Positions 6,588 to 11,636 of a stretch of DNA of 11,636 bases are shown here, piece after piece. The stretch comes from Candidatus Altarchaeales archaeon WOR_SM1_86-2 (GTDB lineage: Archaea; Altiarchaeota; Altiarchaeia; IMC4; MCBC01): assembly GCA_001723855.1 (NCBI GenBank), contig MCBC01000138.1, positions 1-11,636 on the forward strand, read 5' to 3'. The notes under the pieces are model-generated. The model saw only the letters and a list, made by a program, of their open reading frames with translations, was not told the origin of the DNA and did no database searches. The position numbers and the translations under genes are program-made. The first letter of the stretch is position 1, and each line of letters opens with the position of its first letter.

Positions 6588-6827
6588 TTAGATATTTTTA
6601 ATTTTATCCGTAATTGTTTTATGATATTTCAGGGTCCAAATGCAAATCCGACTTAAAATAAAAATAGAAATGAAAAAATAAGCTATTAAAAAAATTTTTA
6701 GCCCCAAAATATCTGAAAATTTAAATCCTAATTTTACCAAACCAGTGGTACAACTTGAATATAAAAAGATAATGAAAAAATACAAAATTAAAAAGAATAG
6801 TATCGGATAGATTATAATAAACACCAA
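6588..6827 (-). CDS. Small two-helix membrane protein (hypothetical)
   Basis: The 79-residue protein consists almost entirely of two hydrophobic helices (about 2-24 and 41-64) joined by a short loop and followed by a basic tail (KYHKTITDKIKNI), which suggests both ends face the cytoplasm. The start is TTG at 6827 or the adjacent GTG at 6824; neither has a Shine-Dalgarno sequence. It ends 7 bases before the likely ATG (6581) of the next membrane protein gene, so the two probably form an operon. Very low GC could also generate a hydrophobic frame by chance, so confidence is moderate. No family or function is recognised. Confidence 0.5.
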   Translation of the reverse strand: MVFIIIYPILFFLILYFFIIFLYSSCTTGLVKLGFKFSDILGLKIFLIAYFFISIFILSRICIWTLKYHKTITDKIKNI

Positions 6828-6901
6828 TTGTAACTACTCAGGCATCGAAGATTATACAAAAACAGATAGTGGCTGGGCGTATCCGCACAATTTCGTTGTT
6901 A

Positions 6902-7129
6902 TCACACTATCAGAACTATATTTTTCGCAAAATTGGCAAATATTTGCTTAAGTCCATCAAATGGAGACATATTTTGAGTACGCTCTGCGTTGTTTGGTTT
7001 GTATGGCTGAGTAGTTACCACCAATTTACCTTTTCCTAAACTGTTTATATCAAATAAAAATTTACATTTCCTAGAGCAAAATTCTTCCTCATCTTCCACT
7101 TCCTTACCACAATTCAAGCACTTTTTCAT
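6902..7129 (-). CDS. Small zinc-ribbon protein
   Basis: The 75-residue protein opens with MKKCLNCGKEVEDEEEFCSR. C4, C7, C18 and C22 form a C-x2-C-x10-C-x3-C zinc ribbon of the kind found at the N-termini of many small archaeal proteins. The remainder is a flexible linker (NAERTQNMSPF) and a hydrophobic C-terminal stretch (FANFAKNIVLIV) that is too short to be a confident membrane helix. The ATG at 7129 is fixed by the early CxxC. It is divergent from the toxin-antitoxin-like gene at 7185 and lies 74 bases upstream of the two membrane protein genes on the same strand. Its function is unknown; nucleic-acid or protein binding is a generic guess for this class. Confidence 0.62.
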   Translation of the reverse strand: MKKCLNCGKEVEDEEEFCSRKCKFLFDINSLGKGKLVVTTQPYKPNNAERTQNMSPFDGLKQIFANFAKNIVLIV

Positions 7130-7142
7130 TTGTTTTAATTCT

Positions 7143-7155
7143 ATTTATTTTAAAG
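7143..7155 (+). promoter_or_regulatory. Candidate TATA box for the 7185 gene
   Basis: TTTATTTTAAAGA lies about 30-42 bases before the ATG at 7185, within the 55-base divergent intergenic region shared with the zinc-ribbon gene. The distance suits an archaeal promoter with a very short leader. An AGAGA purine run directly precedes the ATG but is too close to serve as a normal Shine-Dalgarno element. This is a positional inference in AT-rich DNA. Confidence 0.4.
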
Positions 7156-7184
7156 ATATCAATAACAAAAATAAAACAAAGAGA

Positions 7185-7777
7185 ATGGCAACATCAGAAC
7201 TCAAAAAAATTTATAAAAGGTTCAATAAGAAGTATTTGGTCACAGGAGAATATGCAGCATTTCTCTATCATAAATATCAGTATCCTGCACATAATGAAAT
7301 CAGGGTCTTTAAGGAGGATATGAAATTCTGGGGGAATTATGATTTTGAGATAATTCCGGATCTCACAGAGAGAGAGAGTTTAGTGATGCCATTAGAATAG
7401 AGGGTGTGTTTGTTGAACCCCCGGAGAATGTTATCACTCTATGTTTGAAAAAGGGGGCACAGCCATCGTTACTTGACGCTGCCTGCGTGCTCATAACAAC
7501 AAAGATCAACTGGAAGAAACTCCTGGTGTTGCTGGAAAAAGAGAATCTTTTACCTGTTGGTGGGGCGGTATTTGAATTACTTATTGATTCTGGCGTGGAT
7601 ATTCCGGGATGGGTTATCAATAGATTAAAACCCGCAGAGCAGAGAACGAGTTATCCCTTCTATACACTTGAGCCCAAAAATTTCATAGATCTGGGAAATA
7701 AATGGAATGTTGAACTTCATATCCCACAAAGTTTTATAAAAACACTTAAAGAGGATTTACTATGGATGAAGTGCTGA
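7185..7777 (+). pseudogene. Frameshifted AbiEi-like partner of a nucleotidyltransferase module
   Basis: Two frames together encode one protein of about 196 residues. The first (7185-7400) gives MATSELKKIYKRFNKKYLVT through DLTERESLVMPLE. The second, open to 7777, gives FSDAIRIEGVFVEPPENVIT and onward. They join if one GA unit is removed from the (AG)6 run at 7367-7378, which yields a smooth TEREFSDAIRIEG. This is strong evidence for a dinucleotide slippage frameshift. The sequence (YLVTGEYAAFLYHK near the start, then VFVEPPENVI and SLLDAACVLIT) resembles the first protein of archaeal two-gene nucleotidyltransferase modules, probably the AbiEi-like antitoxin side. That family call is from memory and moderate. 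Its end overlaps the start of the nucleotidyltransferase gene by 16 bases, the coupling expected of such pairs. The gene may be off, phase-variable or mis-sequenced. Confidence 0.65.
7367..7378 (+). repeat. (AG)6 dinucleotide tract at the frameshift
   Basis: Six AG units lie exactly where the reading frame of the AbiEi-like gene breaks. Five units would restore a continuous frame. The tract is a natural slippage site and could be either a one-time mutation or a switch. Confidence 0.8.
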
Positions 7778-7875
7778 TTGAACAAGAGAGTTTGAAGGAT
7801 CTGAAAAGGATATATGAAGAGTGCGTTAGATGGGATTTGAAATTTGTGGTCATTGGTGGGTTATCTGCCGTATGA
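7762..7875 (+). pseudogene. 5' fragment of AbiEii-like nucleotidyltransferase, interrupted by IS
   Basis: The ATG at 7762 opens a 37-codon frame (MDEVLIEQESLKDLKRIYEE then CVRWDLKFVVIGGLSAV) that stops at a TGA (7873-7875) at the left end of the insertion sequence. KFVVIGG is the first glycine motif of MNT/AbiEii-type nucleotidyltransferases. AAAGAGGA lies eight bases before the ATG and is a good ribosome-binding site. The start overlaps the AbiEi-like gene. The rest of the enzyme continues at about 9239 after the IS. The short fragment is not expected to be active. Confidence 0.72.
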
Positions 7876-7897
7876 AAGTCGAACAGTTTCCAACCAC
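7876..7897 (+). repeat. Left imperfect terminal inverted repeat of the IS
   Basis: It pairs with the right end (9216-9237) as AAGTCG-ACA-TTT-AACCA with mismatches at four positions. It begins at the stop codon of the interrupted nucleotidyltransferase fragment. It would be the transposase binding site at this end. Confidence 0.68.
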
Positions 7898-7901
7898 TAA
7901 A

Positions 7902-7928
7902 AATTTGGGCACTTAACCTGCCCAAATT
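7902..7928 (-). terminator. Perfect 10-bp hairpin inside the left IS end
   Basis: AATTTGGGCA (7902-7911) and TGCCCAAATT (7919-7928) pair perfectly around a 7-nt CTTAACC loop. It lies 40 bases beyond the transposase stop codon. It could end the transposase transcript, block read-through from the host gene, or be a subterminal transposase site. The structure is certain and the role inferred. Confidence 0.5.
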
Positions 7929-7967
7929 CTGCTGAAAACCCAACTGAATAAATTTTGAACATGAACC

Positions 7968-9188
7968 TTAATAAATCACGCTTTTGAGTTTGAAATCCAT
8001 TTTCTTCACTGCCTTTAACCCCTCCCCATCTTTCTCTGTGTAGCACAACAACTTCTTCTTTTTGAGATCTAAAACGCAATACACAAACAAATTTATCAAC
8101 TTCACAGGCAAATCGATCTCGTGCTTCAAGACATCTATGAAACCGTATTCGTCCTTTCCTCCTTTTTCACCCTTTCGTCTTGCGATTCTCAAAAAACGTA
8201 TCTCATGCTCTTTGAACTTCCTCACCTCTTTGTTTTCGAGATTCACGCCTTCAAAATCCTTCATGAATTTAGGATTTTCTAACTGTGGATTGCTGTTTAT
8301 CAAATCCGTATACTTCCTGTAAGCCACATTAAAATCTTCGATCTTTACATCTATCTCGTCCTCATCAGTGAACCGTATTTTGTTCCAGAATTTCTTCGAG
8401 AACATGCTGTTGTGCCCCTCTATACTTCCGTTGTTCCACGGGCTTAGTGGTGCGATATACAAAGGTTTGACGCCGAGATTGAGCAAAAACAAAGTGAATC
8501 TGCCAATGGTCTTTTCATGCAACGGAACGAGACCAAAAGCACTATCGTTATCGACCTGCAGGACATCTGGAACCGGTTCTGTTTGCCAAATCTCTTTCAA
8601 AACCCTTACGGCTTCGTCTGTTGTTTGTCCATTCACCCGTCTTACAATCCCTTTCTTATTCGGGCGAATGTATTTGCATGACAGGAAACTAACTTCATCA
8701 CCACCTTTGAGATATTTCGGCCCGATGAAATCAGCGCTCATAACACACTTGCCCAGATTGTTCAGCGTGCGTTTTGGATAGTTCATGTACTTGCTTACTC
8801 CTCTTCTTTTCGTTTGCGGAGTTTTTGTTAATCCTGCTTCTTGAAGAGTGCGATCTACAAACCGTATCGATGAAATTGGATCTGCATTGTGCTGCTTGTT
8901 GTAGTTATCCAAGACGACTGGGGCCCCAACAAAAAAATCCCCTTCTTTTTCCAATTGCCGTCTTATCCTCTTTATATCTTTCTTCTGCTCCTCTGTGTAT
9001 TTTCTTGGTTTTCCTTTTTTCCAGCCACGATTATCTTTTTCCAATTCTTCGTCGCTCATGTTTATCCATTTACAAACACTGCATTTGTTTGCCACAACAT
9101 AACGAGCAATCTTTCGTACTCCCCAATTGTTTTCTTCATGCAATTTCTTGGCTTGTTTTCGTTTTTCGATGAGTAATATTTTTTTCAT
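7968..9188 (-). CDS. DDE (rve-type) transposase
   Basis: The intact 406-residue protein has an N-terminal helix-turn-helix (about 10-45, KQAKKLHEENNWGVRKIARY), a basic linker, and an integrase-like catalytic core. Likely acidic residues are D153 (MSADFIG), D213 (LQVDND) and E257 (NNGSIEGHN). The SPWNNGSIEGHN stretch is the usual motif around the last glutamate. The D-E spacing of about 43 is longer than the 35 of IS3. The protein resembles IS481-like or unclassified rve transposases; the exact family is not certain. It is preceded by a large palindrome at the right IS end that overlaps its upstream region. The ATG at 9188 is the only suitable start. With a full-length frame and recognisable ends, the element may be recent. 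Confidence 0.87.
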   Translation of the reverse strand: MKKILLIEKRKQAKKLHEENNWGVRKIARYVVANKCSVCKWINMSDEELEKDNRGWKKGKPRKYTEEQKKDIKRIRRQLEKEGDFFVGAPVVLDNYNKQHNADPISSIRFVDRTLQEAGLTKTPQTKRRGVSKYMNYPKRTLNNLGKCVMSADFIGPKYLKGGDEVSFLSCKYIRPNKKGIVRRVNGQTTDEAVRVLKEIWQTEPVPDVLQVDNDSAFGLVPLHEKTIGRFTLFLLNLGVKPLYIAPLSPWNNGSIEGHNSMFSKKFWNKIRFTDEDEIDVKIEDFNVAYRKYTDLINSNPQLENPKFMKDFEGVNLENKEVRKFKEHEIRFLRIARRKGEKGGKDEYGFIDVLKHEIDLPVKLINLFVYCVLDLKKKKLLCYTEKDGEGLKAVKKMDFKLKSVIY

Positions 9189-9192
9189 TTTT

Positions 9193-9232
9193 GGACACTT
9201 ATTTTAACCGAATTCTTGGTTAAAAAGTGTCC
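9193..9232. repeat. Palindrome at the right IS end, upstream of the transposase start
   Basis: GGACACTTATTTTAACC (9193-9209) is complementary to GGTTAAAAAGTGTCC (9218-9232), apart from a two-base asymmetry, around an 8-nt spacer containing GAATTC. The outer arm is part of the terminal inverted repeat, so the end sequence is present twice in opposite orientations. The palindrome includes TTAAAATA-like runs 15-40 bases before the transposase ATG and so may overlap its promoter. It could serve as a transposase autoregulatory site. Confidence 0.65.
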
Positions 9233-9238
9233 GACTTC

Positions 9239-9829
9239 TATTTGGCAGTCAACCGCTATGCCGTTAGAGCATATACCCCCACAATATTGAGGTACAGCAA
9301 GGATATTGATTGTGCGGTAAGAAGTGAAAAGGAGATGGAGAAGATAATGAGTTTGCTTCAGAAAATTGGATATACTGTGAATAAAAGGACACATGGTGCA
9401 TCTGGTTTCAGGAAAATTATGGGAGAGCCGCTGATAGTGAATGTATCAGTTAATGATCTGGATTCAGAGATCCGCGAGATACATCCATTCTATGGAGAGA
9501 ATAAAGATCTGAAAGTCGAGGTAGGGGTTTGCTCCATTGAGGATCTGTTAACCCTAAAGGCTATAGCTGCACGAGAGAAGGACATAATTGATATTTCCAT
9601 CCTGCTATTGGATTCGTTTAATGTTGTGGATATTGAGAAATTAAAGGATAAACTTCATAAAGAGTATAATGTTAAAGGTTTTGAAAGTATGGTGAAGACC
9701 CTCATGTCGAATATCGGTTCAAAGAACTTTCATATGATCTGGAAACACTACATGAGGGATAGAATGGATGATGATGCAAAAACAAAACGATGGACTGTTT
9801 GTCAGAAGACGCTGAATGCGATCAAATGA
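9239..9829 (+). pseudogene. 3' part of AbiEii-like nucleotidyltransferase, after the IS
   Basis: This is the remainder of the interrupted gene. LRYSKDIDCAV contains the D-x-D metal-binding motif of MNT/AbiEii-type nucleotidyltransferases. Further on, CSIEDLLTLKAIAAREKDII is the family's second recognisable motif, where an EDL..LK..A.R.KD pattern is usual. The frame is open to a TGA at 9829, with a helical C-terminus. A GTG inside the IS end (9227) could start a truncated 200-residue product lacking the GG motif, so it should be inactive. In the whole gene the module would transfer nucleotides to a target such as RNA, as described for AbiEii/MenT-type toxins; this is family knowledge. The frame here and the frame of the 5' fragment are not in register when the IS is removed at the most obvious borders, so the junction has probably changed further. 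Confidence 0.75.
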
Positions 9830-9939
9830 GAAGGATATTGTGGTTCATACGGGTTTTTCTTGTTCATCCTTTTTTCTTATAAATATTATCATTCTTACTT
9901 AAATAAATAAGTTTTGTAAGATTTGTAAGTTTTTTCTAA

Positions 9940-10058
9940 TTAGTATCGCTGCGGAAGAGCAAACTCGTCAAACTTAGACAAAAACCACTCTCTGACCACG
10001 GATCTAAAGCGTCTAAAATCTCTTTCTCGGTGCAGGGCTCTTTCTGATAGGTTATCAT
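9940..10058 (-). pseudogene. Remnant of the 5' end of an Lhr-like DEAD/DEAH helicase gene
   Basis: From the ATG at 10058 the sequence reads MITYQKEPCTEKEILDALDP. After a one-base deletion near 9999 it continues in the next frame as VVREWFLSKFDEFALPQRY, then TAA (9942-9940). The pattern EIL..L.P.V.EWF..KF..F..PQR is the N-terminus of Lhr-type helicases, just before the Q motif and Walker A, which are absent here. The 119-bp fragment is therefore a frameshifted stub of about 39 codons. Its leader and first eight codons are shared with the XPD-like helicase gene at 5928. It lies between the nucleotidyltransferase remnant and the atpB terminator. Confidence 0.68.
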
Positions 10059-10082
10059 TAATTTTTAAAATTAAGAAATGGG
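10048..10082 (-). repeat. Leader/start-codon repeat, copy B (upstream of Lhr-like remnant)
   Basis: This is the counterpart of the repeat at 5918-5954, with a 22-base identical core (10048-10069) followed by a leader that differs by a small indel. The match runs through the ATG into codons MITY-K-P, including synonymous differences, which suggests that it was once translated. This copy probably belongs to the original helicase, because the following codons read smoothly into the Lhr-like sequence. Confidence 0.7.
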
Positions 10083-10099
10083 AAAAAAATAAAAAAAAA
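10082..10099 (-). terminator. Oligo-T terminator after atpB
   Basis: On the minus strand, nine T, an A, then seven T begin 7 bases after the atpB stop codon. Archaeal RNA polymerase terminates on such oligo-T tracts without a hairpin. It implies that transcription ends here and that no further ATP synthase gene follows on this side. Confidence 0.65.
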
Positions 10100-10105
10100 T
10101 CATCT

Positions 10106-11581
10106 CTATTCGGTCACATCCCTCTCCTTTATATCCAGGACCTTGAAGTGGGCGATTGCCTCGCCTTTCTCTTCCGGCTTCCATCTGTCATCCTCCTTTG
10201 GATAATTTTGCTCTATGGACCCCTTATCTATCTTCGTCAGGTCTTCGCGGTCCATGATCGACATCAGATGCCATCCGAGATCAAGGGTGGATTTGATATC
10301 GCGATCCTCCTCCGGCTTCTGCCTTATGAACTTATCCTCAAATTCATTTGCGAACGTGAGCACCTTTCTTTCTCTTTCACTCAATGCCTCTTCACCGACC
10401 ACCGCCACCAGATCCCTGAGATCCCTGCCTTCCGCATACAATGCGTACATCTGGTTGGAGACATCCTTGTGGTCCTCTCGTGTTCTTCCTTTTCCAATAC
10501 CCTGGTTCATCAACCTGGACAAACAAGGAAGTGCATCGATCGGGGGGTAAATGCCCTGCATATGCAGCGCCCTTGACAATACTATCTGCCCCTCCGTTAT
10601 ATATCCCGTTAAATCCGGGATCGGATGGGTAATATCATCATCAGGCATCGTGAGTATGGGGATTTGCGTGATGGTGCCCTTCTTTTCGAGAATTCTTCCC
10701 GCTCTTTCATAATTCATCGCAAGGTCGGTGTACATGTACCCCGGATAACCTCTTCTTCCGGGCACTTCCTCTCTTGCGGCGGAAATTTCTCTCAAGGCAT
10801 TACAGTAGTTTGTCAGATCAGTCAGGACAACAAGAACATGGTAGTCCTTTTCGAACGCTAAATACTCCGCGGTTGTTAGAGCCAATCTTGGAGTAATAAT
10901 TCTCTCGATTGCAGGGTCATCCGCTAAATTTAAAAACATAACGATCCTCTCCAGAGCCCCCGTTCTTTCGAAATCGGATCTGAAGAAATGTGCTTCCTCC
11001 GCCGTGATTCCCATTGCGGCAAAAATCACGGCAAACTCCTCCCTCTCCACTGATTCGCTTTTTGTTAAAACCTTTGCCTGGCGTGCAATCTGGGCAGCCA
11101 ATTCATTATGCGTTAATCCCGCTCCGGAGAAGATGGGCAGCTTCTGTCCCCTCACAAGGGTATTCATACCGTCGATGGTGCTTATCCCTGTTTGAATGAA
11201 CTCTCTCGGGAATTCTCTCGCGGACGGGTTTATAGGATAACCGTTTATGTCCAGTCTGTCCTCCGCTATCACCTCCCCCTTACCGTCTCTCGGACGCCCT
11301 GCACCGTCAAACACCCGCCCCAGCATGTTCTCCGACACCCCGATCTTCATGGTCTCTGCCATAAATCTTACTTTCGTTATTTTCGTATCCAGATCCGATG
11401 TGCCCTCAAAAACCTGCACAACCGCTTTATCCTCCATAGCATCAAGCACCTGCCCGTGAAGTATGCCCCCCCTGCCTGCATCAATCTCAACAACCTCGCC
11501 GTATCTTATTCCGGAAACACCCCCCACAATTATCAAAGGTCCCGCGACCTCTATCACACTCGTGTATTCTTTTATCGCCAT
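10106..11581 (-). CDS. atpB: A-type (archaeal) ATP synthase subunit B
   Basis: The 491-residue protein is the non-catalytic nucleotide-binding B subunit of the A1 head, alternating with catalytic subunit A at the cytoplasmic face. Family hallmarks are [20 protein letters not shown] (127-146), a degenerate P-loop [19 protein letters not shown] (151-169) lacking Gxxxx[48 protein letters not shown] and the signature region [15 protein letters not shown]. It is some 30 residues longer than the usual 460, with a charged C-terminal extension ([19 protein letters not shown] and onward), and has a small lysine/glutamate-rich insert after IARQA (about 170-182). No Shine-Dalgarno sequence precedes the ATG. 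Subunit A would be expected just beyond the window end, while subunit D, usually downstream, is missing; an oligo-T terminator follows instead. The gene is intact and more GC-rich than the accessory genes. Confidence 0.97.
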   Translation of the reverse strand: MAIKEYTSVIEVAGPLIIVGGVSGIRYGEVVEIDAGRGGILHGQVLDAMEDKAVVQVFEGTSDLDTKITKVRFMAETMKIGVSENMLGRVFDGAGRPRDGKGEVIAEDRLDINGYPINPSAREFPREFIQTGISTIDGMNTLVRGQKLPIFSGAGLTHNELAAQIARQAKVLTKSESVEREEFAVIFAAMGITAEEAHFFRSDFERTGALERIVMFLNLADDPAIERIITPRLALTTAEYLAFEKDYHVLVVLTDLTNYCNALREISAAREEVPGRRGYPGYMYTDLAMNYERAGRILEKKGTITQIPILTMPDDDITHPIPDLTGYITEGQIVLSRALHMQGIYPPIDALPCLSRLMNQGIGKGRTREDHKDVSNQMYALYAEGRDLRDLVAVVGEEALSERERKVLTFANEFEDKFIRQKPEEDRDIKSTLDLGWHLMSIMDREDLTKIDKGSIEQNYPKEDDRWKPEEKGEAIAHFKVLDIKERDVTE

Positions 11582-11636
11582 TTTATTTGATTATTTTATT
11601 TAAATTGATTATAAAAATAATAAAAATTAAGTGATA
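11582..11636 (-). promoter_or_regulatory. AT-rich upstream region of atpB with candidate TATA boxes
   Basis: These 55 bases contain almost only A and T. TTTTTATAAT (about 11608-11617 on the minus strand) lies some 27-36 bases before the ATG and would give a start within a few bases of it, that is, a leaderless atpB message. ATTTAAAT (about 11598-11605) is another, closer candidate. No end of a preceding gene can be recognised with confidence. Confidence 0.35.

Larger units (their letters stand above)
7874..9238. mobile_element. Insertion sequence (about 1.36 kb) with DDE transposase
   Basis: A single minus-strand transposase gene is flanked by imperfect inverted ends: AAGTCGAACAGTTTCCAACC on the left (7876-7895) and, on the complement of the right end, AAGTCGGACACTTTTTAACC (9237-9218). 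These match at 16 of 20 positions. The element splits a nucleotidyltransferase gene between its GG motif and its DxD motif. A 3-bp TAT on both sides (7871-7873, 9239-9241) could be a target duplication but is too short to rely on, and no longer one is seen. Hairpins lie inside both ends. The boundaries are accurate to within a few bases. Confidence 0.82.

Noticed and set aside
8368..9172. Plus-strand open frames inside the insertion sequence
   Set aside because: They are antisense to the transposase, and no passenger protein features are visible.
7861..9250. A longer target-site duplication around the IS (TTATCTGCCGT against CTATTTGGCAGT)
   Set aside because: Only about two thirds of positions match with a gap; a real duplication should be identical, and both segments encode a similar conserved motif anyway.
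9830..9939. Possible small gene in the AT-rich gap after the nucleotidyltransferase remnant
   Set aside because: Only short frames and small T-rich repeats (TTTGTAAG twice) are present; a terminator role is possible but not supported by a clear structure.
10148..10576. Plus-strand open frame of 142 codons
   Set aside because: It is antisense to atpB, which is unmistakable.
1..11636. CRISPR array, tRNA or rRNA gene
   Set aside because: No regularly spaced direct repeats, cloverleaf-like segments or rRNA-like stretches were noticed on either strand.

Overview
This is archaeal chromosomal DNA, most likely from an uncultured euryarchaeon of the Methanomicrobia/ANME type. The evidence is an A-type ATP synthase subunit B, an Fe-S XPD/Rad3-type helicase, AT-rich TATA-like promoters close to start codons with few strong Shine-Dalgarno sequences, and oligo-T terminators. 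The lineage is an inference from protein resemblance remembered without searching.

Layout. Positions 1-93 are the 3' end (domains V and VI) of a group II intron whose body lies outside the window. Two plus-strand genes follow: a small HTH/coiled-coil protein (159-491) and a basic conserved hypothetical (513-926). Converging on them is a four-gene minus-strand block (5928-985). It holds the N-terminal half of an XPD-like Fe-S helicase, the C-terminal helicase half fused to a RecQ-type tail (RQC-like, HTH, second RQC-like, HRDC), a zinc-finger/HEAT/degenerate J-domain protein overlapping it by 29 bases, and a small Cys-cluster protein. The helicase is split at the HD1/HD2 junction, and about 20 residues normally found there are missing. 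An AT-rich stretch (5974-7129) follows with two membrane proteins and a zinc-ribbon protein.

From 7185 to 9829 lies a decayed two-gene nucleotidyltransferase module resembling AbiEi/AbiEii toxin-antitoxin pairs. The first gene is frameshifted in a GA repeat. The second is cut by a 1.36-kb DDE insertion sequence with imperfect inverted ends and a hairpin inside each end. Next is a 119-bp remnant of the 5' end of an Lhr-like helicase gene. Its leader and first codons are nearly identical to those of the XPD-like gene 4 kb away. The window ends with atpB (11581-10106), followed by an oligo-T terminator instead of atpD.

How it fits together. The four-gene helicase block is the most coherent and interesting unit. 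It may be a DNA repair or recombination operon in which an XPD motor carries RecQ accessory domains and is made with a cochaperone-like scaffold. The rest looks like accessory DNA that has taken repeated hits from mobile elements, slippage and recombination beside a housekeeping ATP synthase gene.
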